Part shown: piece by piece, positions 48,488 through 59,739 of the stretch | Layout of the letters: every line of letters begins with the position of its first letter | Numbering within the stretch: position 1 is the first letter of the stretch | Source of the DNA: Oscheius onirici | Taxonomy: Eukaryota > Nematoda > Chromadorea > Rhabditida > Rhabditidae | Assembly (NCBI GenBank): GCA_932521025.1 | Contig: OW051470.1 | Coordinates: forward strand, 2,032,501-2,096,500 | DNA length: 64,000 nucleotides | Direction: 5' to 3' | The notes under the pieces: model-generated | Told to the model about the DNA's origin: nothing | Seen by the model: the letters and a program-made list of their open reading frames with translations, nothing else | Databases searched by the model: none | Program-made: the position numbers and the translations under genes

Positions 48488-49060
48488 TTAACAGTCACGA
48501 TCTCCGCAATCAACGTCGCTGCAGTCGCAATCTCCACAAGTGCAGTGACCGCAGTGGCAGTGAACATCGTCATTGGTTCGATGGTCACAACATTTGTCAC
48601 AGCCGAGTATGCAAAAAAAACAGCAACAGTCGCAGCCGTCGACATCTAAAAATTTGTTTCTTTGGATCAAAAAAACTCTAAAAAGTCGGGCCGAGCCGGG
48701 GATCGATCCCGGGACCTCTCGCACCCTAAGCGAGAATCATACCACTAGACCACTCGGCCACGATTTGGGTTCAAATCACCTTTCGGGACGTCAGATATCC
48801 AATCTTGACCAGAACCTGTTCCCTGGATCTTGGTCGTTTTCCGATCCAGCGATCTCACTCGGGTAAAAATTCAGCGCAACATCGCGTCCGTGGTGTAATG
48901 GTCAGCATGGATGCCTTCCAAGCATTCGACGGGGGTTCGATTCCCCCCGGACGCAAATCTTTTTTACTTTTTTTCAAAATTGAATCGAAGACTTACCAAC
49001 TACAGGAGAAGACTCCCACTCGACTTTTTCTCTCTTCGACTTTTTCTCGACATCATAACT
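48488..49060 (-). CDS. Cys/His-rich small protein, minus copy, with two tRNA genes in its intron
   Basis: Exon 2 (48488-48645, after TTTTTAG) encodes about 52 residues with some twenty Cys and several His (DGCDCCCFFCILGC, VHCHCGHCTCGDCDC) and stops at 48488-48490. The matching upstream exon ends SSPVV|G with donor GTAAGT at 48992-48996, exactly as in the plus-strand copy at 62503-63077. The reading frame of this exon is open for at least 60 nt upstream but has no ATG, so its start is lost or lies further upstream. The CxC and HC pattern suggests metal binding, but it is not a metallothionein I can name. Confidence 0.55.
48688..48759 (-). tRNA. tRNA-Pro (AGG)
   Basis: 72 nt on the minus strand, same strand as the host Cys/His-rich gene. 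Acceptor GGCCGAG/CTCGGCC, box A TGGTCTAGTGG, anticodon AGG in CTCGCTTAGGGTGCGAG and box B GGGATCGATCCC (A in place of the usual T of GGTTCGA). Confidence 0.9.
48884..48955 (+). tRNA. tRNA-Gly (UCC)
   Basis: 72 nt, antisense to the host gene. Acceptor GCGTCCG/CGGACGC, box A TGGTGTAATGG, anticodon TCC in GATGCCTTCCAAGCATT and box B GGTTCGATTCC. Confidence 0.95.
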
Positions 49061-49313
49061 CGTCCGTTTATGAACAAAATTCAAATTTTCAAAATGCACT
49101 TCTCTACGTAGCCCAGACGTAGAGAAGTGGAGCCAGTACCGATTGTCGATATTTCATTCAGAAAAAAATATATTCAAAAAGGTCAATAATTATTAGCAGA
49201 ACAGAACGATGGTTTTTGGGACTTTGGACTGTCTTCTGACCACAGACTACTGTATCAAAAAAGACTCGCAAGTAGATCTTTATTCGAGATGATGTCACCC
49301 AGACTGGCCTCTC

Positions 49314-51620
49314 TTAGAGATTGTAGACAATACGAATGTTCTTCCTTCTCTTGATTTGCGAATTCTGGAAGAGAGAGTGCGAAAATTCCTTCGCGTCTCC
49401 CTTCGTGAGGAGCAAATATTCAAAGGAAATTCTGTCGTTTCGAGTCTGTTCCGGATCGTAGTCAAATTTCTTCAGACTGACAGCCACGCGAAGCTTCGTC
49501 CCAGCTGGCATAACCCACAAAGGCGGGTAGGCCGTGATCCGCGGAATGGCATTGCCCTTCACGGCAAAAGCAATCGTATGCTGGCAGTTGTTCATGAGCT
49601 CCATGTGGTAGGTGATTGTGTCGAAGTGGTCAAAAGGCGCATTGAAGACGAGCGTCTGGCTCGGATGAAAGAGCAGGTCGTTCGCATTGACCTCTGGCTG
49701 GGCCGGGCTTCTCGCGTCGTCCGTCTTGAGCTGATAGGCCGAGCTGACCGCCATTGGATTCTCTCCACGGAAGCGCTTCTCGCCTTTCAGATCCACAGCA
49801 GACTGAGTAGAGAGAACGAGCGAGGTGGTTGAATTGGCCGTCTGGACAGTAGGAACGTACTCACTCTTGATCAAAGACTCGCGAGAACAGGTTGACTGAG
49901 TATCCGCCGTCTGAAACTGAGCTTTACAGAATAGAGGGACAGGACTTACCTTGATTGGTTCTTTCGAGTCTAAGCTGCCATTCTGAGAACTGTTACTGTC
50001 AGAACGGGCCGTCTTGGTCGACGTCTCATCATTCTCCAGGTCATTATTCACAGTCGGGGCAGTCTTGATCAAATCCTCCTTCTTGACCGGCTCCTTCTGT
50101 TCAATCAAGGGAACAGGAACTGGAAGACTTTTCTCGAGACAGACAACCGGATTGGAAGGCTTCTTGACCGTAAGGATACTCTTCTTGGAACAATCGGATC
50201 GAGCCGTCTTCGTTGAATTTTCCTTCTTGACTTTCTTCTTTTTGCCTGAACGAGCAGTCTTGGTAGATGTCTCGGTTTTCTTCTTATCCAGGTTACTGAC
50301 CGTCTGGACACTCGTCTTGGAACAGTCAAAACGGGCCGTCTTGGTCGAATCCTCTTGCTTCTTCTCGTCCGAACCGACAGACTGTTCTTTAGGAGGAGTC
50401 ATCTGCGTAACGGCATCCTTCTTGACCAGCTTATATTTCTTCCTGTATGCACAGCCAGGGCTCTTCTTGACCGAACCGACCGGAGCCCTTTTTTTGGATC
50501 CACTAGAACGAGCTGTAGACAGATGGGAGATGGAACGGGCCGTCTTGATCTCTTCTGACGCCACGGGAACTGGAAGAGTCTTCTCATTGGAACAGGTACT
50601 CAAATTGGAAGACGACGTCTGAGTACTGGCATCCATTGAACTCTTTGTATTGCACCCAGAAGTGCAGTCACTGACGGAAGACGACTTGTCTGAACCAGGC
50701 AGCGGAGAGGCCTTTTCCGACATCGGTGAGAGAAGTCCAGACGGGATCTTGGGCTCTTCGAACGGGTACGGTATCAGAAGAAGAGTAGGAGAGGAAGTGA
50801 AAAGACATTTCGGCGTGAGAGGCGGCGTCGCAGGCATCGGGACAGTCTGCTCGTGTCTGACAACAACATAGTCCATTCTCTTCATCTTGCCGCTGCTCGG
50901 AGTCCTTGTCCATTGTCTGAGATCCACTTGAGTGGCCGTGTACTTTTGTCCCTGCACAGACGAGACGACATGATCTTCGGCATCGCGAAGAGCTTGAGCA
51001 GCTGGTGATCGGACCTGGTGCTGGTCCACGGGACTGTGGATGATCGTCTCTTCCGGCTTCTCGGGTCGCGGCGATCGACCACTCTGAAGCATATTCAGTT
51101 CCGATCGGTCGAAGATTGGTCGACGACAACCAAGAGCCTGCCGGATGGTCTCGACCAGACGACAAGGTTCGAGGAAGAGAGACATCAGCACGAGAATTTT
51201 GATTACGTAGTAGCCGGGAACCGTCTCGAGGAAACGGTCACAGTAGGTGAGAATGGAGTAGAGGGCCCTGAAAGTGGACTTGCTTCTCAGTCTGTCCCTG
51301 TCTCTGTCCCTGTTCCCCTCTCAGACTCACCAGTAGATCATCAAATGTTCTGGAGCGGCAGCCTCCTTCGGGAAGACGTAGGTGGTCAAGAGCGGATAGA
51401 TGATGAGAAGACCATTGGCCACGACACGTCCACTAGACGTCAGAAGGAGCAGTAGAGTCGGAATAAGGAGCATCTGGACGGTGAGAGGAACAGACAGTCC
51501 GGACACATGGGCGAGATGGGCGAGAAGACGAACGGTGAAGTGACGAGAGTCGAAGAGATGTCCCTCGAGTTGTGCTACCGCGTTCTCTGGTCGAGAAGAC
51601 GACGACGAGACGATAGACAT
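49314..51620 (-). CDS. REEP/TB2-DP1 hairpin protein fused to a Major Sperm Protein domain
   Basis: Two exons (51331-51620 and 49314-51267) join in phase to 747 aa. Residues about 40-140 have the TB2/DP1/HVA22 (REEP) pattern of two long hydrophobic hairpins with aromatic YP and IYW motifs (NGLLIIYPLLTTY, EHLMIYWALYSILTYCDRF, VIKILVLMSLFLEPCRLVE). REEPs insert such hairpins in the ER. A roughly 450-residue Ser/Thr/Lys-rich linker follows, with repeated (S/T)-KTAR motifs (STKTARFD, STKTARSG, STKTARSD). The last 120 residues form an MSP-type beta sandwich: LLFHPSQTLVFNAPFDHFD, MELMNNCQHTIAFAVKGNAI, NDRISFEYL and RRKNIRIVYN. A GTAAGT...CTCAG segment in the linker (33 nt, in frame) could be an optional mini-intron. 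MSP domains are typical of nematode sperm and of ER VAP proteins. Confidence 0.8.
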
Positions 51621-52007
51621 CGGTAGCAGGGACGTCCTAGTGACCTAGTGACGACTATTTGTTGAATTGATTCAACTTTTATTGCTTGGGAAGCTATTTT
51701 ATTGTTTTTTGTTTCCAAACTTTGAAAAGTTTTCAAAGGAAATTTGAAAGTTTTTGTTTTGGCAATTAAATGGAGAGTCACAGTCACAACTTTTCTAAAA
51801 GATCTCAATAAAAGGAAACTTTCGCTTTTTGATATTCTTCTTGGATCGTCGTCAGTTAGCCGGCAGTTTCTCTGCCAACCATAGACAATGGTTCGTTTCT
51901 TCACTAGCCTTCAATTCTATTCAGTCGGAGACCCAACCACCCATTCCTGGAAGCCTTCAACACGCCGTCGATTCTGAAGAACATTCTGAAGTTTACGACT
52001 AGAAACG

Positions 52008-53476
52008 ATGTCTAGCCTCATGCAGACGAACAAGAGTATCTATTCTAACATGCTGCAGATACCAAAGAAGATCTATACCGACCCGATGGACGACTTTGAG
52101 GATGAAGATGGCTATTCTCCAAGACTGTCCAAAGAAATTGTAGGTTTCTCTATCGAACAGTCTACCACGAGTACTTTGTCAGAGGGATGGCTAAAGATGA
52201 TTCTCGCTTGATCCAAGATCTATTCAGTGGAGAGCAAGAAGTCGAATATGAAACTGGTTAGTTCAGAGAGTGAGAGAAAAGAGAGAGAGAGGGACAGAGA
52301 CTGTAGGACAAGACATAACTATTACTCTTTCAGAAGGACAGATTGAGCAATGGACTCTTCTGCGTGGTGAGAAGAAGCTCATCATCTCTCACAAAACTGC
52401 AGAAGACGGAAAAAGTCTCGTCGAGGTCAGGAGAGAGTCATCTGTGGAGTTTACAAGAAGAAGCAGATTCTCTTGATGAAAGACGTCTTCGAAATGATTC
52501 TCAAGAACTGTGACATGGCGACGATTCTCAACCTGAGCCTGATGTCCAAGACGATTCACGAGAGAGTCATCGGTGTGACGAAGAGGGTTCACAACGAGGA
52601 GCACGAGTACGAATTGGTTACGAACTTTGTTAGTTTCTTTTTATTAATTTTCATATCAGTCCCATTTAACGCACTTCCGTTTTCAGCTAGGATCCTACAA
52701 GATCGTCAGAACAAGTGTTTTTGACGATATGTCATTCCCGCCGAGCTACGTGGTCAACTATGGATTGAAGCTGCCTCAGCTTCGCCTTCGCTACTCATAC
52801 TCAGCTCTCTTTTGGGAATACTTAGATCAATTCGGCGACAAGTTCCTGGACCAGTTTGAAAAGGACCAAGACGTGATCCGCAGTCTGTCGGACCAGATTC
52901 ATCTCGAGATTGATGAGCAAAACATGCGGAGCAAATGTCCGAAGCTGCTGCGTTTTCTGCAGATTCTCAAGCCGACAGAGCTCGAAATCAGGACTGACCG
53001 CCACAGTCCTATGGACGAATTCTTCTACGCCATTCTGGAGCAGACGTCATCAAGTTCACGGGAAGCTTTCCGAATGCCATCGTGCTGAGCTTGCCGAACG
53101 TACACGTGAACTTTTTTGAGAAGAATCACGTTAAGAACATTCTGAGAGCTTGGGAGAGGATGCCGAGCCGCAATATCCGTCTGCAGAAACACAAATACAT
53201 CATTGGGTACTACAGGAACAATCGATCCCGTCGAGAAGTCCCGCTTACCGGCCCCATCTTCAATCGCATTAGATGTACCGATTTTGTGTCTGGTTAGTTC
53301 ATTTTCATTGGACAGGGACAGAGAAAGAGATACTGTTTCTAATGGTTCGTTTTGTAGATGGCGCCATGTCGAGCTGGAACGTTACCTCTGGATCGAAGAA
53401 GATCCACGTGACTCATGAATGGGAGAGGGAGGACAACAACATCTGGCGCGAGTTCACCGTCGAGAACATCGCATAG
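52008..53476 (+). CDS. F-box protein gene related to the 44.6-46.8 kb gene
   Basis: The N-terminal part (MSSLMQTNKSIYSNMLQ, then acidic DDFEDEDG) leads to a unit tail (EQWTLLRGEKKLIISH). An F-box-like segment follows (LLMKDVFEMILKNCDMATIL, NLSLMSKTIHERV), then body LGSYKIVRTSVFDDMSF...LKPTELEIRTDRH, and a second tail (SSWNVTSGSKKIHVTHEWER) with stop at 53474-53476. A 32-nt intron (52422-52453) restores the frame before the F-box. The frame also changes near 52140-52165 and 53045 with no plausible intron, so the gene may be decaying or contain sequence errors. Order and motifs match the minus-strand gene unit by unit. Confidence 0.55.
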
Positions 53477-54843
53477 AATTGATTGGATCGCAGATGTACT
53501 GTGTAATAAAGTTTGTGCTCTATACTGTCTTTTCAATTCTAATTAATTTCCACGACGTAATTTTCCACGACTTTGTCTATCTTGATCACCATCTGGATTT
53601 TGGCTCGCTGGGCCAGAAGACTGGAAATTTGGCGTATTTTAATTGGGAGACTCCAACCTTGACTGTTTTTGACTCAGACAACAGTTGTGGTTTTCCTCGG
53701 CTATCGCAAGAGTTGTATTGTTTTTGCACTTCATGCTATTGCTCTGCTTTTTTTCTTGTTTTTTTTTTTGTAGAATTCAAACCACCTCTCTTTTCGCATT
53801 TTATAGAGACACCAGCAACCTAGGGCACGCTGCCTCCGTATTTTGGTGGCAGACAATTAGTGATCCTCTCCTGGCTGCTTTGCCTTCTACCTAACAACCT
53901 GTAAGTTCCCACACGATCCCCTCAAAACTCGATCTATAAAAGATTAGCATGACAAAGCGTGACGCTAGTCTCGACAACTGCGGACACCCCTACAGACAGA
54001 CACCATTGCACTTTAGTAAAGAAAGACTAGAAAATGAGCGCTGAGATTAGATTGTTGAAAGAAAACCTCTTCAGTTCAGTTTCAGCGTTCACTTCAGTTT
54101 GGTCAGAGTATGTGGCCAAGGGCAACACTCAAGCACGTTGACAAGATGAGATTTTTACAAGTCAAAGTTTTTACTTTTGACACGATTTTCAAATTTGTTA
54201 TGGCAATAAAAAGGCCAAAGAAGCCGTTATTTAGCTGCTCGACTGTACAACCCAAAATACACTTTTGCCTAGTCGACGACAAGGGAATAGACATCTTTAT
54301 TAAACTATCTGATGGGAGGTATAACAACTGCTGTGGGCACGAAACTAAGGGGGTCGGTTAAGGGCTATTCCCAGATTTACGGTCCGTTTGGATAATATGA
54401 CATTTCGTATGGATTGAAAGGACATCTAGCTATCTAGAAAATGGGCAGAGGTATACGCAACAGGGAAAACGGTAAAAATGAGTGGGGGAAAAACTCTGAT
54501 CTACTGGTGGATATAAATGGAGACCAAAGGGGGAAGATTATCTGATACAGAAAGTAGAGAGGCCGCATGGGGATGTGAAAAGAAGAAGGGGAACGGCATT
54601 TGGAGACGATGGGTGGCTAAAACTAAAATCACGCGACTGTTTTGGGAGACCAGTCAAGAAATGCACAAAAAGCAATGGGGACTAACACTAAGACAAGAGA
54701 ATAACAGATAGAGGGGATAACAACGGGGAATACCTGGGAGTATGAGGAGACCAATAGGGTAAAGGCGGAATTCGCGGAATGTACAGCAAGTAGTTTTTGA
54801 CCTAAAAGCAATATATTGAAGAGAAATACGATGAAAGATTACC
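53477..54843. other. Non-genic interval
   Basis: Contains a fragment of dispersed repeat R2 (AGACACCATTGCACTTTAG at about 53998). A plus-strand frame at 54110-54361 (SCSTVQPKIHFCLVDDKGI) has some coding character but no start, splice or family context that I can support. Confidence 0.4.
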
Positions 54844-57169
54844 TCAATCCAAAGCATCAGAAAGCAGTGCGAATTTGTTGGAACCGAGAGGAGTATTGTT
54901 CTTAGCAGCGTTCTTAAAACATTTCAAATTGATTTATTAGAAAATTTCTTACCGCCTTCTTTTTCTTTTCCTTCTTCTTTTCTTTGGCATCAAGAGGGAC
55001 AGTTGCTGGAGCAGCTTCAACCTTCGGTGTCGAAGAAGGAACTTCCTGCTTAGCGATTTCTTTCTTGGCTTCGGGCTTAGATGTTGTTTGAGCTACCTGA
55101 AACTGTCAATTTACACATCTAATATCTAGAAAATTTACAGCAGTTTGAGGCTTTTGGTCCTCATCTCTAGAAACCTTTCGCTGAGACTGATTTTTCTCCT
55201 TGCCTTGGAAAGACTTGTGATGGTCTTCCCGAGAAGGTCGGCGTTCTCTTGGTGGATGGTTTTTGTAGCCACCTCGTCCGCCCCGAAATCCTCCTCCACG
55301 TTTGCTGCCCAAAGAGGCATGAGAGCCGTCCATTTCCTGAAGAAAAAGCGGGTTGAACGAGTAACAGTTAGAAAAAAAACCTTTTTGTCTTTGGACAGCC
55401 GGTTATCAGAGCTCCGTCCCGTGGCACCCTCCTTGTTGTTATTTTTCTCAGAGTTCCCTTCAACGGTGAGATCAATCGGCGAAGCAGTACCAACATTTTC
55501 TCCACGAGCGCGATGTTGCCCTTTTCCACGGTTTTCGGGTCCAGAACGATGAAATGTCCGAGGTTTCACGAACTAAACTCAAATTATAACACATAAACTA
55601 ACGAATAAACCACTTTTTGAGCCGGTGGAGCCTGTCCGCCTGATCTAGGAATGACCGTCTTGGAATCCTGTGTATTTGAATCACGACGAGGCACTACAGG
55701 AGATGGTTCCTCATTGATAGTTTCTATCGGATGTTCAATCGTCTCCGGGACACTAGGAGTGGGATGTTTAGGATCCAATGGAGGGCTCATATCAGCTGCC
55801 TCTTCGCTAATATCACGCTGTTGGATTCTAGAAATTGGTAAAATATTTACATTCGAGCGAACAAATACCTGACGCTTCCTGGAGGAGTCTGCATTGGAAA
55901 GTGAGGGCCAGACAAAGGAACTATAGGCGTGACAAAACCGTAAGGATACTGAAAAAGATATATAGGAAAAAAAGAAAGAAAGGCTTACAATTGGAGGAGG
56001 AGAGCTGTACTGTGTGTTAGGAATATATGTCATCTGATTTTGTGCCATTCGATGTTGCTGATATCTCTGCTTCTCAGTCTCTTTCTTCTGTTTTTCTCTT
56101 TCTTCCATCTCTGCCAATCTCTTCGAGACGTCGACCGGCTTCGCTTCGCCAAAGATATCTTTAGCCGAAGGTTTTCGCACAGGGTCTTGGTTGATGCTCA
56201 TTTGCGAATTGGCACGTGATGAAAATTCAGATCTTCTGCCATCAAGACCATCATCTGTACGGGAGCGACTGGAGCAAAGCGATATAAAGTTTACAACTGA
56301 AACTAACTAAATTGGACCAGGACGATCTCTGTCTTGGGAGTAGCTTTCACTTCTGATCAGATCATTTCCATAGCGTCTCGAATCGTAACCTCCATCGTAT
56401 CGATCACCGCGACTGTTCTTCCGGCCGTTCTAAATTAAAACAACATTAAACCAATGAAAAAAATGAAATTACGTATGATCCTCGAGGTCCACGGTCATCT
56501 CTGAAGCCTCTAGACGGCAAAGTTTGATATTGGTTGTTTGGAGGTCCATGATCGTTGCGATTTCTGGAGTAGCCGCCATGATGACTACTCGTCAAACTTG
56601 TAGTGCTACCGTAGTTGCTACTTTGACGACTGTAAGAATCCCGCTGCTGAAAATTCAATGAGAAACTGTGGAATAAGTTCAAACCGAATAATAAGCATCC
56701 TGACGACAGTCGGATTGAGGACTTGGATTTTCAAAAAAAACACGCAATGGCTTTCCCTTGAATTCAATCTGCTTTTTGACCACAAGTTCTTCTAGATCTT
56801 CTCTGGTACGCATCGTAACAATAAGACGATTTTTGTTGATCGATCCATTGTCAATAGTAACAACCTGAAAACGTAGTTGTAACCAGACGAAGCCAAAAAG
56901 AAAAAACCTTGTCAGAACCGCCAAGAAAGAGGTAAAACTCTTCGATATCCAACAACTTCTGCCATCCTAGAATTTGCGCCATATATGGGGGATCCCGTCC
57001 TTTTTTGTTGGTTATACGACCGGCTGGCTGCTGATCAATGTCAACTTCGCGGGTAGGTTCCTCGTCTTCTACCGTGTTATTCATCTAAGAACAAGTTTTA
57101 AAACAGAAATAAAGGAGTGCTTACGCTGTCCGCAGCCATAATCTCGGCCCATCCACCGACTGTGTTCAT
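54844..57169 (-). CDS. eIF4B-type translation initiation factor
   Basis: eIF4B stimulates the eIF4A helicase during 40S recruitment. About twelve exons, each closing in phase where checked (57125-57169, 56908-57084, 56685-56864, 56473-56646 and on), give roughly 630 aa, close to human eIF4B (611). Order: N-terminal GGWAEIMAADS; a divergent RRM-like block (DIEEFYLFLGGSDK, NKNRLIVTMRTREDLEEL, GKPLRVFFE) lacking a canonical RNP1; an Arg/Gly/Ser/Tyr-rich DRYG-like region; the eIF4B hallmark AKDIFGEAKPVDVSKRLAEM with EEREKQKKE; RG-rich stretches (GGGFRGGRGGYKNH); a Lys-rich end; and C-terminal NKFALLSDALD (stop 54844-54846). An acceptor-like GCAG directly before the ATG suggests trans-splicing or a 5'UTR intron. 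Confidence 0.75.
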
Positions 57170-57487
57170 CTGCTCAGCTAAGCCCTGTAGATCATGGTCA
57201 AACGCACGAAGGCCTCCCGAATCTACTGGGTTCGAAACAGACATCTTGTTGTAGTTGAAAAGTGCTCTGTAACTTTACAATGTGTTGAGAAGCGACTAAT
57301 TATGTGTTTTTTCTATTTCTATAATTTTAACAAAAGTGCGCTTTTGGGTGCTTTGCTTCTCCTATTAAAACAATGAGAATGCATAAAAGAGATGCAACAG
57401 AGTGAAATTGAGTGGCATGAACGATAAGGAACGCTATCGGGACCCGGTTCGGAAGAATATTTTCGCGTGAGAAAAAAAGAAACTTTG

Positions 57488-57684
57488 GTACTGTTAAAAA
57501 AAGAACGCAACAGTAACCCAAAAGTAGTTCGGTTCGAGAGCCGCAAACCCCCTGATTTTCAGGGTTTTCACCGTTGAGAAAATCAAGAAATCGGTATGAT
57601 TTGTCGCAGTTTACCCTGAAAATCAAGGGTTTCTGGTTCTCGAAGCGAAATATTTATGAGTTACTGTTGCGTTCTTTTTAACAG
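57488..57684. repeat. MITE family B, copy 2
   Basis: AAAGAACGCAACAGTAACCC at the left end and its complement at the right end (GAGTTACTGTTGCGTTCTTT) enclose CCGTTGAGAAAATCAAGAAA, as in the copy at 31604-31795. Confidence 0.8.
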
Positions 57685-57989
57685 AATTTAAGGGTCAATT
57701 GATTTCCCGAAATCAGATGAAATAAATCGTAATCGAGAAAAAGACATTTCTACGCACTCGATCACAATAAATCACTTGTAAACTTTCAAACGAAATACTA
57801 CAAGACTCTCAATAAAGTTTTAGTAAAAATATGGTTGTGAGAAGGGCCGTGGCAAAATAGATTGACGTACACAATGACGTGACCGTCCGGGCAGTATTGA
57901 CCTCGTATATTGATTTTCTTTAAGTTGGCAGCAAAATCAGCTGATATCTACAGTTTTTAGCTAAAAAGGAGTATTTGTATGGGGGATAA

Positions 57990-58520
57990 ATGACATGCGA
58001 GGTGAGTGGGGTCAGGCGGCTAGAAACAGACAAAAGTCAGAGACGCAGAGGCCTGCCGACAGAGCATATTGGCTCTCGTTCGCCTGGAACAATCGAACAT
58101 TTGATTCGTTGGTTCTGGTCTAAAAAAAGTGATCCCATGAATAAAAAAAGGGGTCCCAAAAATAAAAAAAATGGTCCAATAAAACACAGTTCGCCAAGTT
58201 TGGAACTTTTAAACTTGGTCGGGAGAATGGACGGCGATCTGGATGGTTTCTTGGAAGGGAATAAACGGCACGTTGACAACATTTTCAGTGATCACGGCAA
58301 TCGGTACGATAGGATCAGAGAAACGGTTCGTTTTCTAGCCAACAAGTGGATCACAATGAACGAGTTCGAGAGGAACAATGCCTATGGAGAAACTAGTTCA
58401 TGTGTCTCTGATCCCGTTCTGAAGAAGATTTGCTTCTGTGTAAAGGTAGAAGAGACGAAGAATGGAAACGGATCTTGCAGTTTTGGTAAAAGTTACGGGT
58501 CTCATTTAATGAATGAATAA
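57990..58520 (+). CDS. Hypothetical basic protein
   Basis: Single open frame of 176 codons. The second half has more coding-like codon use (GRMDGDLDGFLEGNKRHVD, RETVRFLANKWITMNEFE, PVLKKICFCVKVEE) and ends SYGSHLMNE. The first half (MTCEVSGVRRLETDKSQRRR, KKSDPMNKKRGPKNKKNG) is repetitive and may not be coding. The start is therefore uncertain, perhaps near 58226. No family recognised. Confidence 0.35.
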   Translation: MTCEVSGVRRLETDKSQRRRGLPTEHIGSRSPGTIEHLIRWFWSKKSDPMNKKRGPKNKKNGPIKHSSPSLELLNLVGRMDGDLDGFLEGNKRHVDNIFSDHGNRYDRIRETVRFLANKWITMNEFERNNAYGETSSCVSDPVLKKICFCVKVEETKNGNGSCSFGKSYGSHLMNE

Positions 58521-58724
58521 ACACTCTCTCACTTGTTATGTCTAGTTGGGTAGCGTTCCAAAACTGCCTCAATACACCTTGTTTGATATCATTTTATTTC
58601 CGTCTTTTCTACTGTGAGCCGTGTCGCCGAAGAATGCACAGCTGTCGCCGGATGGTCCTAAAATATGCGTTCTTACAGGAACTTTTCAACTGCCTTTGAT
58701 CGAATAGCTTTTTAATAGTTTAGA

Positions 58725-59155
58725 CCAGCCGGCTTATATACTCGTGTTTTGGTATTTACTTCTTAGCCCTTCCCCAGACAACCGATCTATTCTGATCCCA
58801 TACCCAGTCAACCGAACTCTCCTGATTTCTTTTGATCCCTTCCCCAGTTAACCGAACTCTTTTGATCAGGTCATGTCTTCTTCCTTCCCTAATCAATCGG
58901 ACCCTTTTCATTCTTTTCCAGGGTTCTCATCCCCTCCTAAAGAATCGATACGAATTTCCCTATTTTCTGGCCGTACGATTCCTCTCAGATCTTATACAGA
59001 TCAACCGGTCCCTTCAAATCCCCTAGCAGTTACCCTGACTCTATTTCCTGCTCAAAACAATTTAGCAAAAATATTTGGCGAGGGGAGGAGTCGAACCCGG
59101 GTCGTCTGGGTAGCAGCGGCAACCCTTAACAATACACCAAAATTTCGTGTCCACG
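58725..59155 (-). repeat. tRNA-derived SINE-like element, reverse copy
   Basis: On the minus strand, a tRNA-like head (TTGGTGTATTGTTAAGGGTT, box B-like GGGTTCGACTCC) is followed by a body and a tandem array of a roughly 30-nt CTTCCCCAGTCAACCGATC-type unit (given on plus). It ends in a GCCGGCTGGT tail. Related copies are at 61828-62148 and, headless, at 19540-19860. Confidence 0.7.
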
Positions 59156-59156
59156 G

Positions 59157-59735
59157 ACAAAAAACCGGTTGTACTGCAGCAGGCGCCTCATTTCGATCTG
59201 GCATGTCAGCGGTTTTGACGCGGGTTAGTACCAATTCAAATTTTTTGTGCATTTCTCGTTTATTTCTCCTGTTTTCTTTCCTTTTTCTTGATTTTTTCGT
59301 TTCTTTTTGGATGTTCGACCAATCAACATGAAAATCCGGCAATTTTTAGTCTATTTCAACACTTTTCGACCTATAAAAACGTAACTCCAGCATGTGTTCG
59401 GCCACTTTTTCGATGTTCTATTTTTTTCATTAAATTATCTTTAGATATGTATCATTTATGTTTTGCTGACGAAGCATTGTCGAAAATAGCGAACACATGC
59501 TGGAGTTACGTTTTTATAGGTCGAAAAGTGTTGAAATAGACTAAAAATTGCCGGATTTACATGTTGATTGGTCGAACATCCAAAAAGAAACGAAAAAATC
59601 AAGAAAAAGGAAAGAAAACAGGAGAAATAAACGAAAAATGCACAAAAAATTTGAATTGATACTAACCCGCGCCAAAACCGCTGACTTGCCAGATCGAACT
59701 GAGGCGCCTGCTGCAGTACAACCAAAAAACCTAAC
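59157..59735. repeat. Long inverted repeat (about 235-nt arms, about 90-nt loop)
   Basis: The left arm starts GGTTGTACTGCAGCAGGCGC, passes through GGATGTTCGACCAATCAACA and ends AACTCCAGCATGTGTTCG at about 59397. The whole arm recurs inverted from about 59490 to 59730 with only scattered differences. The loop holds an A/T-rich 90-nt spacer. This is a very strong cruciform or hairpin and must be a recent foldback insertion or an inverted duplication. Reading frames in the arms (opposite strands giving the same protein) are artefacts of symmetry. Confidence 0.85.
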
Positions 59736-59739
59736 AAAC

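Noticed and set aside
48805..49122. Open frame of 105 codons across tRNA-Gly
   Set aside because: Reads through a tRNA gene and the intron of the Cys/His-rich gene; the tRNA-derived peptide also appears at 62.4-62.7 kb for the same reason.
50014..50622. 202-codon plus-strand ORF across the REEP-MSP linker
   Set aside because: Antisense shadow of the Lys/Ser-rich linker; no splice or start context.
59080..59155. Possible functional tRNA gene (GGAGTCGAACCCGGGTC)
   Set aside because: Stems are mismatched and the same sequence occurs as the head of a SINE at 61.85 kb; annotated as SINE instead.
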